From assembly GCA_036874045.1 (NCBI GenBank), contig CM072341.1, positions 6,646,501-6,710,500 on the forward strand: 64,000 nt of DNA, in the 5' to 3' direction. Below the pieces are notes generated by a model. It was not told the origin of the DNA, searched no databases, and worked only from the letters and a program-made list of their open reading frames with translations. A program made the position numbers and the translations under genes. The stretch comes from Cymodocea nodosa. Lineage: Eukaryota; Streptophyta; Magnoliopsida; Alismatales; Cymodoceaceae. Numbering within the stretch: position 1 is the stretch's first letter; every line of letters starts with the position of its first letter. Positions 1 through 10,209 of this stretch are shown here, in pieces.

Positions 1-10
1 TATTACTGTT

Positions 11-661
11 ATGAAAAAATTTCAAACATATAGAACTTTTACAGTTTTATACTCAAGACCAGTTAAGTTTGAAGGGATGGCACATATACGAGAAATGTTC
101 GAATTTCAAGGCTTGTTGACTCTACTTCCACAACAACCAGGCCATCTTGTTATACCCGAACTTATTAGTTGTTTTTACTCAAACTTAATAGTGGAAGAAG
201 GTATTCCTGTTTCCAATATACAAGAAAATGACATATATTTAACTCTAGATTTACTTTATCAAATACTTGGTCTGATAAATGAAGGCGTTAAATTATTAGA
301 AAGAAAACAGGTTTATCAATTGAGATGGGACATTCAAAGTTTAGCGAAAGATCGAATTGCCAACAAACCAATGAGATTACTAAATGATTTAAATGACCAA
401 GCACATTTTATTGCAAAAATACTGCATGCTTCATTGTTTCAGAGGTTTGGTCATGGTGTAGAAGTTGGCAGATGTTGTCTTTATGCTACGTATGCATTAA
501 TTAACCATATACAGGTGAACTGGTATGATATTTTTGTTTCTCATATCTTACATTTGCAGAGTAAATTATTTTATGGTGATACGATTTTGAGAATTGTGGC
601 AAGTCAAACAGATATTACACCTTGGCCACAGAAAAAGATTAAAGTCAATATCTTTCTCTGA
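11..661 (+). CDS. Env-position ORF with plant transposon-protein-like domain (element H)
   Basis: An open frame of 216 residues, open to the window edge side, lies between the missing pol and the LTR of element H. It aligns by eye along its length with the ORF at 23681-24577 in element C: shared blocks include FEFQGL (about residues 31-36), a FYSNL block (about 56-60), LGL.NEGV (about 86-93), an ILHA.LFQR.GH block (about 137-148), CLYATY (about 155-160) and a KLFYGD block. The pattern resembles the plant domain known as 'putative plant transposon protein' (Transposase_32, from memory). Its biochemical role is not known to me. The true start may lie upstream. It is almost certainly part of the retroelement and not a host gene. 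Alternative: an env-like or accessory ORF unrelated to Transposase_32. Confidence 0.6.
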   Translation: MKKFQTYRTFTVLYSRPVKFEGMAHIREMFEFQGLLTLLPQQPGHLVIPELISCFYSNLIVEEGIPVSNIQENDIYLTLDLLYQILGLINEGVKLLERKQVYQLRWDIQSLAKDRIANKPMRLLNDLNDQAHFIAKILHASLFQRFGHGVEVGRCCLYATYALINHIQVNWYDIFVSHILHLQSKLFYGDTILRIVASQTDITPWPQKKIKVNIFL

Positions 662-1278
662 AAAGGAACTCCAAAAATACTAGGAAGTAGATACACCTGT
701 AGTCCGACAACAACAAGATAGGCAAACACAGTCACAACAGCAACAGCAATAATCAACACAATTTTCAGAACAATAGCAACATACAGATATCAATACAGGT
801 ATACATACAGATATAAATATAGGTATATAGACATATACAAATACAGGTATACATACAGACATCCATATTGAATTTTTACAGCAACCATCACAAGTTTCAC
901 AAAATGATTTAGATCAAGCAGTAATTGATCAAATAAACAAAGTAAGTATAGAAATTGCAAAGCAAATTTTGAGACACTCTGATCAGTATTTTTCGAAGAC
1001 AAAGAGGCTTGTGATTATACAAATTATGTATTACATGATTTATGTATTGTAATTTGTTACAAAAAAAAAAAATTATGTAAACTATTTACTGCATTTAATA
1101 CTCATGTGATTATTTTTCACAGTTTATGCTTAATCCATGACAGTTATGCATATTTAAAAATATATTTTTGAACGATATGTACTTAGAATATTTTTCTTCC
1201 TTACATTTTATTTACTTTTTTATAATGCCAAAAAGGGGGAGAAGAGATAGATTATTTGACATATTAGGTTTTGACATC
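662..1278 (+). repeat. Gln-rich and tandem-repeat tail after the env-position ORF (element H)
   Basis: After the domain the sequence turns to CAA/CAG-rich DNA (about 700-770), then a short-period tandem array (about 783-868) built on ACAGATAT.AATACAGGTATACAT. Translated, it gives TDI-NTGI-HT-type repeats. A non-repetitive stretch with helical, charged coding character follows to about 1005. Element C has a comparable Gln-rich tract (23580-23655) after its matching ORF, so the layout domain, Q-rich tract, short C-terminal segment is shared. From about 1020 to 1278 the DNA is AT-rich and looks non-coding. Confidence 0.55.
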
Positions 1279-1295
1279 ATCAAAAAGAGGGAGAT
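1279..1295 (+). other. Polypurine tract of element H
   Basis: The purine-rich run AAAAAGAGGGAGAT just before TGTTAGG is the expected plus-strand primer site next to a 3' LTR. It is preceded by GACATCATC, a motif seen beside the polypurine tract in elements C and D as well (TGTCATCATCAAAAA). Confidence 0.75.
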
Positions 1296-2500
1296 TGTTA
1301 GGAATTTTGTTTTGATGATATATGCTTTATTAAAGTTTTTAAATAAGTTTAAATAATATTCTCTAAGTATATTTCTCTAAGTATAATAGTTAACAGATTA
1401 TCGAAAAGTTTCATTTTTATGTCGTATAAGTTAAGTTTTCCGAAGAGTTAGATTTTTGATAGTTAAACTTTCGAATAATTAACGTTTCATTTTTGTCGAA
1501 TAGTTTATGTTAAAAACTTGTATAGTTAAGTTATCTGCACATGCATTTTTAATGTTTTAAGTTGTCACGTGTTTTCCATGTGCGTTCGATAATGAAAATC
1601 GAATAGTTAAATAACTGTTCAAGTTTTTATACGCATGGATAGATAAGTCTTCGAGTTTTATAAAATGACTAATGAATAGATAAGTTTTCTATGTTTAGTC
1701 ATGTGTTTTGCAAGTGTAAAAACTCAAAGAGACAGATAAGTATTCGAGTTTTTGCAGGACTTAAATGATAAGTGTTCGACTAAATCGAAGACTTAGAAGA
1801 TATTCTACAAGACTCCAGGAAGATAAAGTCTCGGTGAATCTACGAGTGGAGATCGTCGAAATTCAAAATTATAGTGGAGAAAGTGGAAACTCAAAAAAAA
1901 TAGTAATTTGGATTAAAAAAAAATTAGTACATGGATTATGGATTAAGTGGATGAACATGCTGAACGTGAAAACATAGTTCGACTACTAATAGAGAGTACT
2001 AGCTACATTACAATAGAGGATCCCAATCTTAAAAACCAAGTCTAAATATTCAATCTGGATCCCTAACTGAAAAGTTAAGTTTGAATATTCATATTCTGAA
2101 AAATTCTCCAACATTAGAAGAGGTTCTAAATTCCAAGTTATTTCAGAAAAGGAGCTGCAAACGCAAGAAGTCTAGAAATTCGACAATTAGAGAAGAAGAG
2201 ATACAGAAGTTGAGCAAAGAGAAGGAAAGAAGCTATGTGCATAAAGATCAGGTTTTATATAATTCAAAATTAGTTTTGAATAAGAGCTTTGCTTTTCTAT
2301 TTGAATAGTATATCAAACATTACTGTATCAAAACTTTCAAGAAGGGAATTGAGCTAAAAAGATATTGTAAATTCTGTCTTTAAAGATTATAAAGAATAGA
2401 ATTTCGTTTACGAGTGTTTTGTGCTCTTGTTTTATCCACTGGTATTTTAATTACTAAAGACACAATTCACCCCCCCTCTTGTGATACAGACGATCCTACA
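1296..2500 (+). repeat. 3' LTR of element H (1205 bp)
   Basis: Begins TGTTAGGA and ends CCTACA. The first half is dense in TCGAATAGTTAA-like words and GATAAG/GATAAGT pairs. The end carries the CACAATTCACCCCCCCTCTTG signature. A partial copy of the same family lies at 48582-48972. Its partner 5' LTR is outside the window, so an age cannot be estimated. Confidence 0.8.
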
Positions 2501-3424
2501 GAAGCCATTGGTTGGACTATAGCAGATATCAAGGGTATAAGTCCTACTATCTGTCAACATAGAATTTATTTAGAGGATAATGTTGTGCCCTCTCATGAGT
2601 TTCAAAGGAGATTAAACCCCAACATATGAGAGGTATTTAAAAAAGAAATAATTAAACTTTTGGATAATGATATCATCTACCCAATCTCTGATAGTACTTG
2701 GGTTAGTCCTATTCAGGTTGTCCCTAAGAAATCTGGAATGATGGTAGAAGCAAATGATAAGAGCGAGCTCATCCCTATGGGGAAGCAAACTGGTTGGCGT
2801 GTGTGTATTGATTATCGGAAGCTCAATGTCGCCACTAGGAAGGATCAATTTCATTGCCCTTTATTGATCAAAAGTTAGAAAGATTAGCAGGGCAAGAATA
2901 TTATTGCTTTCTTGATGGATACTCGGGTTATAATCAGATTGTTGTGGCACTTGAAGACCAAGAGAAGACAACCTTCTCATGCCCTTTTGGAACGTTTGCA
3001 TATAGGCGAATGCCTTTTGGACTTTGTAATGCGCCAGCAACTTTCCAAAGGTGCATGATGGGCATTTTTAATGAAATAACTAAGAGTTGTCTTGAGATTT
3101 TCATGGATGATTTTTCTATTTTTGGATCTTCATTTGATATATGTTTGAAGAATTTAAGATCAGTGCTAGAAAGATGCAAATTGAAAAAGTTGGTCTTAAA
3201 TTGGGAAAAGTGTCATTTCATGGTCCAAAGTGGAATTGTGTTGGGACATGTGGTCTCTAAGAAAGGATTCGAAGTGGATAAGGCAAAAGTGGAATTAATT
3301 GCCAATCTACTTGAGCCTAAAATAGTTAAAGATATAAGATCCTTTCTAGGCCATGTTGGATTTTACAAGAGGTTCATTAAGGATTTTAGCAAGATAGCTA
3401 GACCCTTAACGAACTTGTTAAAAG
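2501..3424 (+). pseudogene. Ty3/gypsy reverse transcriptase, first part (element G)
   Basis: The RT palm and fingers are recognisable from the TWVSPIQVVPKK block near 2700, through CIDYRKLN near 2805, to the longest open stretch at 2854-3424. In that stretch the first catalytic Asp sits in LDGYSGYNQI (about residue 21 of the stretch), the MPFGLCNAPATFQR block at about 53-66, and the FMDD form of the YxDD box at about 83-86, followed by LGHVVS. FMDD with DFSIFG is typical of plant Athila/Tat-type RT. It would copy element RNA into DNA in virus-like particles. The domain is interrupted by D and carries some breaks, so it is a fossil. Confidence 0.85.
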
Positions 3425-5181
3425 TGTTAGTTCATTTATTTTATCAATTAATTTTGATGATGCAAAATGTGTGGTTTAATTATTTCTGCCATAGTTTAGA
3501 TGTTCTTTTACTCAAATGAATTTTGGCTAACTGCTGTGTACTCAAAGTCTTTTAAATTAGATTTCGACAAATTATTATGTCTATAGTGTGTTGATCGGAG
3601 AGTTATTCTATAAGTCACCGAACAGAACAGGCCAAATCGGATGGTTAAGTCTTTCACTTGGTTTTTCGGACAGTTATATCAGTAACTATCTGAAAAGTAT
3701 TTTACCTTCGGTGAGTTAAGTCTTTTTATGTCCGGATATGATTTTTTTATGGTAAGTCTCTGAAATCCCTTTGGTTTCAGGTAGTTAAGGTTTTTCTTTC
3801 CAGATAGTTAACTATTTCTTTGTTTTAATATATTTTCGGTTACTTTCTTCTAAAGGACACGTGTTAGTCTCTCATCACTTGACTTAAGTGACTTTTTGGA
3901 AGTTTACGATGTAACTATCCAAAAACTCTTAAGAATCAGAGAGTTATCTTCAGTAAGTATCTGAAAACTGTTTTAAGCTTCGGATGGTTGAGTTTTCTTT
4001 TATTTTCTAACTTAAATGACTTTTCAAAAGGTTACCTATGTAACTATTCGAAATGACTTAAGGATCGGAGAGTTATCTTTTTAAGTATTCGAAACATGTT
4101 TACTCTATTGGATAGTTTATTTTTTAACGCGATTTTTGAAGGACATGTGTTTCATTTCTAATGCATGACTTAAGTGGTCTTTCGGTAAGTTATTTCCAAC
4201 TATTTGAAATGATTTTGAGTTTCGACAGGTTATTTGTTTAAGTCTCTGATTTTTTGAAAGCCTTCAAAGATTCTACTTTTACAGAAACTACAACTATTAT
4301 TAATTGACTAATCTTTGTGGTAAGATATCTTTTGATTGCAGATCTCAACTTTAATATGATTGAAGGTTGCCAAAAATGAATTCCTGCATAAGGCATCTAA
4401 CCAATTCAGAATTCTTTCCACTTATGCAAATCTTGAAGGAAAAATAAAAAGGATTTTACAGAAAACTGAACCACACACACACAGAATTTTTCAACACTCG
4501 AAAAGGAGAATTTGTCTGCTCAGCAATTCTGAAAACACTTTGAAGATTTGTTTGCAACAAAGTCCAGAAGATCAACCGCTGTAGATCAATCAAGAATTCT
4601 CCTTAGAGCTTCTGTGTCTACTCTTCATAGGAATTGATCTGGTGTTGTATGTCATTTTCATTTTGAGTCAGTGACTCCTGAGTTTAAATTGTCTTCTTGT
4701 TTACTTGAAAACCTAAACTCACAAGGGTGTTGTGAGTATACCTTCACAAGGTCAGGGCCTTGGTGAAGAGAGTGAAGTGTGATACTTCACTTACTCAAGA
4801 TTGGGGTCTTGAGTACACAAAGTTAGTGCTTTGTGTGAGGTTTTTGTTTAGCCTTTAAAAAGCATCTATAAGGTTGTTGCTTAGCTTGCAAAAGCAACTT
4901 GTGTAAGGTTGTTTCTTATCCTGCAAAAGTAACTTGTTTAAGGTTTGTGCTTAGCCTTAAAAGCACTTAGTGGAATTCTCAAGGTTGTGGCCTTGAGGAG
5001 TGGACTACCCAGTTTAGGGAACCACTATAAATCTTTCTGTGTTCTTTAATTTATGCTTTGCTAGTTTTTAATTTTAAAATCAATTAATCAGGGTTCATTA
5101 GTGTCAACAACTTTTTAAAAGCAAAATAAACTTGATTAGGACACTATTCACCCCCTTCTAGTGTGCCATTCGATCCTTTTA
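3425..5181 (+). repeat. 5' LTR of element D (1757 bp)
   Basis: Begins TGTTAGTTCATTT and ends near CGATCCTTTTA. The region 3590-4250 is a dense field of TTCGG..AGTTA and AACTATC.GAAA words in both orientations. The region 4735-4990 holds imperfect tandem units of a GTTG.TTAGC.T.CAAAAGCAACTTGT type. The end has the TATTCACCCCCTTCTAGTGTG signature typical of SIRE/Maximus LTRs. It matches 35136-36917. Confidence 0.88.
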
Positions 5182-5183
5182 AG

Positions 5184-5195
5184 TGGTATCAAAGC
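5184..5195 (+). other. Primer binding site of element D
   Basis: TGGTATCAAAGC lies two bases after the LTR end and matches the 3' end of plant initiator-Met tRNA (TGGTATCAGAGC) apart from one base. It marks the start of first-strand synthesis and fixes the LTR boundary. Confidence 0.8.
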
Positions 5196-5234
5196 TTGGT
5201 TATCTTTGTAATAGATTTAATCAATCTGAGATCA

Positions 5235-5767
5235 ATGGCAGAGGGTCAGCATGTACACCGACCTCCACTGTTTGATGGAAACAATTATGGCTTTTGGAAA
5301 AATAAAATGACCAACTTTTTAAAATCTATGGATGTAAAGGTATGGAGAGCAGTGGTTCATGGTATACAGCTTCCAGATGTTCCTGAAGACATGTGGAATG
5401 ATGAAGATTAGAAGAAAATACAAATGGATGCAAGAGGAATGAATGAACTAACTTGTGCAATCACAACTGATATATACAACAAGATCTCTACTTGCTCTAT
5501 TGCACATGAAGCTTGGCATGCATTAGAAATCACTTATGAGGGAACAAATGAAGTGAAAGATACAAAAATCAGTATCATACTAAGAAAGTATGAGATGTTC
5601 AAAATGAAAGAGAATGAGAGTATTATTGATCTCATATCTCGTTTCATTGAAATAATAAATGGACTGAAGAATCTTGGGAAAGAATTTCCCATGAAAGAAT
5701 AAGTTATCAATGTATTGAGAAGCCTAAATAAAGACTGGAAAGCTAAGGCTACCTCCCTGCAATATTT
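5235..5767 (+). pseudogene. gag, N-terminal part (element D)
   Basis: Starts with MAEGQ 40 bases after the primer site and shows the copia gag pattern: RPPLFDGNNYGFWKNKM near the start, then an LDARGMNELTC-like block, AHEAWHALE..YEGTNEVK and KYEMFKMKENESI. This is the UBN2/retrotrans_gag family of plant SIRE elements, which forms the particle shell. The region is followed by solo LTR F, and the remaining gag lies at 14215 onward. It is a fossil with a few breaks. I chose the start because MAEGQ..RPPLFDG matches the starts at 30155 (C) and 10010 (E). Confidence 0.8.
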
Positions 5768-6712
5768 TGTTGAGTATTTTGTTTTGATGATGTGTGCTGA
5801 ATGAAAATAATCATATTTGCTCAATTACTATTGCTTGTGAAAAGAAATTAAAATCATCAGTTAATACAGAAAAAGCTTACTGACATAAATACTTGTCTAT
5901 ATTGGATCTGAAGTTAATAACTAGTCGTTTCGTTGCATTAATTTCTCATTTAACTAAACGTTAAGTTAACGTGTGTTTTTATTGAAAAGCATGATATGTT
6001 TTAAAGTTATATCTTCTATATCATGAATAGTGCACGTTTAGACAACTCGTTAAGTTAGAGTTTTGTTTGTATAAAGGTCACGCGAGAACTCATTAACTTA
6101 GAGGCTTAAAGGTTAAAATAGGTCACGTGAGAACTCGTTAAGTTAGTGAGTAAAAGAAGAGAAGAACTCATTAAGTTAGTGTTATACACGTGGTGAAATT
6201 ATAAGTTACAAATGTTATATTGTATCACGTGGAGTGGACATGTTTAACTCGTTAAGTTAGCATAACTAAACGCGTTGAGTTGTTATATTAAATACTAAGG
6301 CAACGCATTAGGTTATGTTATAAACATAAGTTATTATTTTTGTACGTGGTAAAATTCTTTTTATAAAAACATTTGTTTATTGTTGAATTGGTGAGTTAAA
6401 GTTTTTCGGAAACTTACAACCGTAAATATCCGAAACTTAAACTATTTTCGGTGAGTTATCATTTAACCTTCTGAAAGAAAGGTTAAGCTGGTTCGTTGAG
6501 TTAGCATAACACCACAAACTTAGTTCGTTGAGTTAGCTACAGTACTTGTCACGTGAAATGTCACATGAGGAACTCATTAAGTTAGAAACGTTAAGTTATA
6601 TATATATACTTATATTACTCGTTTAGTTAACATTAAAGTACGACTTCTTATTACACTTGATGAAAATTTTTTTTGGACGAGAAAGTTTATTTTGTAGGAA
6701 ATTTTTTAGAGA

Positions 6713-7974
6713 TGTAGGATCATATGGCTACACAAGAGGGGGGTGAATTGTGTATTTTAAATATTTTCTGAAATATAATTGAAACTTTAAAACACAAAAA
6801 CAAGTCGAGACATTGATTACATAAAATCATTTTTATTCAAGGTTTCAATTACAATATACAATTCAATTATCCTCAGAAATTGTAGATGCAATTATATCTT
6901 AATACCATGTATCATCTAAACAATTTCATCACTACAAATAGAGAAAACTAATTTGCAGAATTTAAAACATTTCTCCATGTTTGAGATCTTTCTTCTTCTT
7001 TTTCTTCTTCAGCAATTTTTTAGTGACGAATATCTTGTCTTTCTCTGCTTCACCAAATTTGCTTTCTTCTGATACTTTAAATCTTCAGTGACATAAATAA
7101 TACCTTTTCTACTTCACTGAACTTTCTTCCACTTGAGAGATTTTCCCCGAGAAGGTGTTTTTGATCCCTGAAAAAGATTTTTCTTTTGGTGTGTAGGGAT
7201 AGTTTAATCCTTGAAAAGATTTTTCTTTTTATGTGCAAGGATAGTTTGATCACTGAGAATTCTATGCCTTTTATACTGTATCTTCATTTCATGCATATCC
7301 TTCACGTTTAATCACTACCAGTTTTCCACTTCTCCACGTCTTTTCTTTTTCCTTCATTGAAACACACACGTTCTAACCCACGTTTATATTTCAAATTTTC
7401 TTTAATCATCAGTCCTGGATCTTTGAAAATTTTCCTGCAAAATAAACTTTCTTGTCTAAAATCTTTCATCAAGCGTAATAAGAAGTCGTTACTTTAATGT
7501 TAACTAAACGAGTAACACAAGTATATAAATATAACTTAACGTTTCTAACTTAACGAGTTCCTCATGTGCCATTTCACGTGACAAGTATTGTAGCTAACTC
7601 AACGAACTAAATCTGTGGTGTTACGCTAACTGAACGAACCAACTTAACCTTTCTTTCGGAAGGCTAAACGATAACTCACTGAAAAATAGTTTAAGTTTCG
7701 GATAGTTACGGTTGTAAGTCATTGAAAAATAGTTTAGGTTTCGGATAGTTATGGTTGTAAGTCACCGAAAAACTCTTTTTACCATAAAACTAGTGAGACA
7801 TGTGTCAAGACCTGAAAACATGACTTAAGTTACCTTTCGGATAGTTACGATTGTAAGTCTCCGAAAAAAACTTTAACTCACCGATTTAGTAATAAACAAA
7901 TGTTTTTATAATAAGAATTTTACCACATGCAAAAATAACAACTTAAGTTTATAACGCTAACCTAACGCGTTGCC
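6713..7974 (-). repeat. Left LTR of element E, partial
   Basis: Starts TGTAGGATCATATGGCTACACAAGAGGGGGGTGAATTGTG, the reverse complement of the SIRE-family LTR end. It carries the CT-rich TTCTTCTTTTTCTTCTTC leader block and the CACGTG and AACTTAACGAG words, and shares the TTTCGGATAGTTA block with 10211-11335. It stops short of the TACTCAACA terminus. Confidence 0.85.
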
Positions 7975-9031
7975 ATTGATTTTTATCAGATTTTAATTTA
8001 TTTTGGTCATGCTCATACATTTCAATAAGTTCATACCAAGATTTTGTACTTGTATTTGAATTTTCAGTGCATACAAAATCTTTTTCTGCACACAAATTTT
8101 CAGATTTATCACATGTAGAATGAGTAATTGGTCTAATACTAGTGTATTGAATTACATGCTCAGGTTTCTGAATTTTCAGTTTACTATAATTGTTTGAAAT
8201 TTTAGAAACTAAATTTCCAAAACAAGAAACAAGATTTTTAGAAACATTTATAGTCATGTTAGAAGTACAATTTGACAAATCACATTGATTTATATTATTA
8301 CTTCATGATTCATCCCTTGAAGTACCTACTTCTACATATTTATTACCTTGTTTCATAATAAAAGGAATTTTAGTCTTAGATTTACTTGAACTGCAACTAA
8401 TAAATCCTTTATTGGCTTGAGATTCAGGATATTTAGGATAATCAAATCCTAAGCCAAATTTATAAGACATCGTAGGGGTACTAGTTACTTTGTCTAACTT
8501 AGTTTGACTTAAATTCCATTTCTCAATGGTAGAATTTAAATCTAGCTCTCTCAATTTTAATTTATCTATCTCTAATTCAAGTTCATTTATATTGTTTCTC
8601 AACATTTCATTTTCAGATTCTATCTTTAATTTTTCAGCATTTATATTCTGTATTTGTTCATGCAAGATACATTCATTAAATCTAATTTTTTGCAAATCTC
8701 TAGCATGATTGTCATTATCACATTTAAACTTTTCTAAAGTAGTAGATAGGAAATAATTTTCTTCTTCCATAATGGATGAAGATTTTCTGATATTCTTATT
8801 TTCTAGTTTACATACGTTAAGTTTTTGTAATAATGCATGATAAGCACATAATAATTCATCAAAGTTGAAATTTGAATGACTTTTAGGATTAGATATTACC
8901 TCAGACTCATCTGCCATGAAGCACACATGAGCAACATCTTCTAACTCTTGTTCTCCTTCTGAATGTGAAGATTTTGATGCTGATTCCTTAGATTCAGACT
9001 CTTTAGATATGTCATCCCAAGTGACCTTCAA
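7975..9031 (-). pseudogene. gag/pol linker with coiled coil (element E)
   Basis: The main open stretch (8303-9031, 242 residues) begins with an acidic Ser/Glu-rich segment and a VCFMADE block. About 100 residues of leucine heptads and Glu/Lys/Asn follow (around residues 85-170), a likely coiled coil, then a GLGFDYPKYPES block. This is the segment between the gag zinc knuckle and the protease in SIRE-like elements; element C has a parallel at 28370-29160. The stretch 7975-8278 has the same origin (ELIEMYEHDQNKLKSDKN is shared with element C at about 28610). A structural spacer role is inferred. Fossil with a few breaks. Confidence 0.65.
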
Positions 9032-9089
9032 AGCCTTTTTCTTGTAAAACTTTTTCTAAGTTTTCTGAGCCGTCTTCTTCTGATTTGTC

Positions 9090-9428
9090 CTACTTTGTTT
9101 TTTCATTTTTCCTCATAGGACAGTCTAGAGAAAGATGTCCAGGTTTCTTATAGTTGTAACATACATACTTTCTAGATGAAGAATTCTTGTCATTTAGTGA
9201 TTTTGACGTTGAGGGTTTATCATTTTTGTTCCTTTGCTGTTTCCTAGCTTTCCATGCTTTCTTGAATTTCCTAGTCAGCAAAATCAAATTCTCGTCAGAA
9301 TCAGTAGATATATCAGAATCTGAATTAATTTGGAAGGCTATTTCTTTCTTCATTTTTAGTTTGTTATGACTCAATGATTCATTTAATTGAACTTCATAAG
9401 CTGTTAAATTTCCTATAAGTTTATTCAT
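9090..9428 (-). CDS. gag zinc-knuckle segment (element E)
   Basis: An open stretch of 112 residues. It begins with MNKLIGNLTAYEVQLNESL, the C-terminal helix block of copia gag, then an acidic stretch, a basic KKAWKARKQQRNK-like segment, and a CCHC-type knuckle region near residues 92-105 ending in RKNEK. The CCHC knuckle binds element RNA during particle assembly. A near-identical copy is at 29223-29573 in element C, so the two elements are close relatives. Confidence 0.75.
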   Translation of the reverse strand: MNKLIGNLTAYEVQLNESLSHNKLKMKKEIAFQINSDSDISTDSDENLILLTRKFKKAWKARKQQRNKNDKPSTSKSLNDKNSSSRKYVCYNYKKPGHLSLDCPMRKNEKTK

Positions 9429-9473
9429 AGTATAAACATTTAAATCTCGTGATTCCTCAATTGATGTTACTTT

Positions 9474-10010
9474 CTAAGACCATTTAGAACTTAGGGATCT
9501 GAGAATTTTCCTCACCAAATCCTTCTGTTCAAAATTCTTTCCTAAACATTTTAAAGAGTTTATGATATCAAGAAATCTGAAAAATATCTCAGAAATACTT
9601 TCGTCTTCATGCATCTTAAAGAGTTCATACTTATGAATCAACATGTTTATTTTAGTCTCTTTAACTTGAGAAGTACCTTCATGTGAAACTTCTAATGCAT
9701 GCAACACCTCATAAGTAGATTTATATGCCGACACTTTATTGAACTGTTCATAACTCAATGCATAAAATAAAATATTTAAGCCCTTAGCATTCAGAGTTTC
9801 ATTTTCTTTTTCAGTAATTGTCCAAGTATTATAAGGGGTAGTTAATGGAGTATATGGTTTAGAAATCATGAACCACAACTTATGATCTATACTTTGAAGA
9901 AAAATAGTCATCCTATATTTCCAATATTCAAAATATATTCCATCAAATAAAGGAGGACGATTAAGATTTTGGCCTTCATATAATGAAAAATTACCATTTT
10001 CAATAGCCAT
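9474..10010 (-). CDS. gag shell domain (element E)
   Basis: A frame of 178 residues opening MAIENGNFSLYEGQ about 185 bases after the primer site, with RPPLFDGIYFEYWKYRM at about 18-34, a NAKGLNILF block at about 73-81, SHEGTSQVKETK at about 113-124 and HKYELFKMHEDESI at about 129-142. This is the retrotransposon gag family of SIRE-type copia, forming the virus-like particle. Length and motif order match the copies in C (29592-30155) and K (61430-61950). Neighbouring segments of gag follow at 9090-9428. Confidence 0.82.
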   Translation of the reverse strand: MAIENGNFSLYEGQNLNRPPLFDGIYFEYWKYRMTIFLQSIDHKLWFMISKPYTPLTTPYNTWTITEKENETLNAKGLNILFYALSYEQFNKVSAYKSTYEVLHALEVSHEGTSQVKETKINMLIHKYELFKMHEDESISEIFFRFLDIINSLKCLGKNFEQKDLVRKILRSLSSKWS

Positions 10011-10195
10011 CTTACCTTAGATTTTTCAACCTATTTGATTTTAAATAGTCTAAAAATTTTAAAACAACTTGAGCCTTAAATCAAGAAAGTTAAAGGTATG
10101 CTCAGATATTAATTTCTATTTAAAAACAAAGAAGGTAGAATAAGCAATGATATTAAATGAGTTGGTATCGATTTTATATCAAAGATTATTAACAA

Positions 10196-10209
10196 AGCTC
10201 TGATACCAT
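10196..10209 (-). other. Primer binding site of element E
   Basis: The + strand reads AAGCTCTGATACCAT, so the element strand reads ATGGTATCAGAGCTT beside the LTR end. This matches the 3' end of plant initiator-Met tRNA. Confidence 0.85.

Larger units (their letters stand above)
1..2500 (+). mobile_element. Element H: SIRE/Maximus-like Ty1/copia, 3' part only
   Basis: This is the 3' end of a copia-type LTR element whose gag and pol lie outside the window. Visible parts are an env-position ORF, a Gln-rich tail with short tandem repeats, a polypurine tract (1279-1295) and the 3' LTR (1296-2500). The LTR starts TGTTAGGA and ends CGATCCTACA, with the 'TTCACCCCCCCTCTTG' signature of SIRE/Maximus LTRs just before its end. 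Directly after it comes Ty3/gypsy pol (element G), so H sits inside G. The duplication on the right would be GAAGC (2501-2505); the left copy is outside the window, so it is not confirmed. Confidence 0.8.

Noticed and set aside
680-1002. Minus-strand Tyr/Val/Cys-rich frames
   Set aside because: Antisense of the Gln-rich and tandem-repeat tail of element H; composition reflects the repeat.
9187-9369. Plus-strand frame mirrored at 29332-29514
   Set aside because: Antisense shadow of the gag zinc-knuckle segments; similarity between the two only reflects the gag copies.
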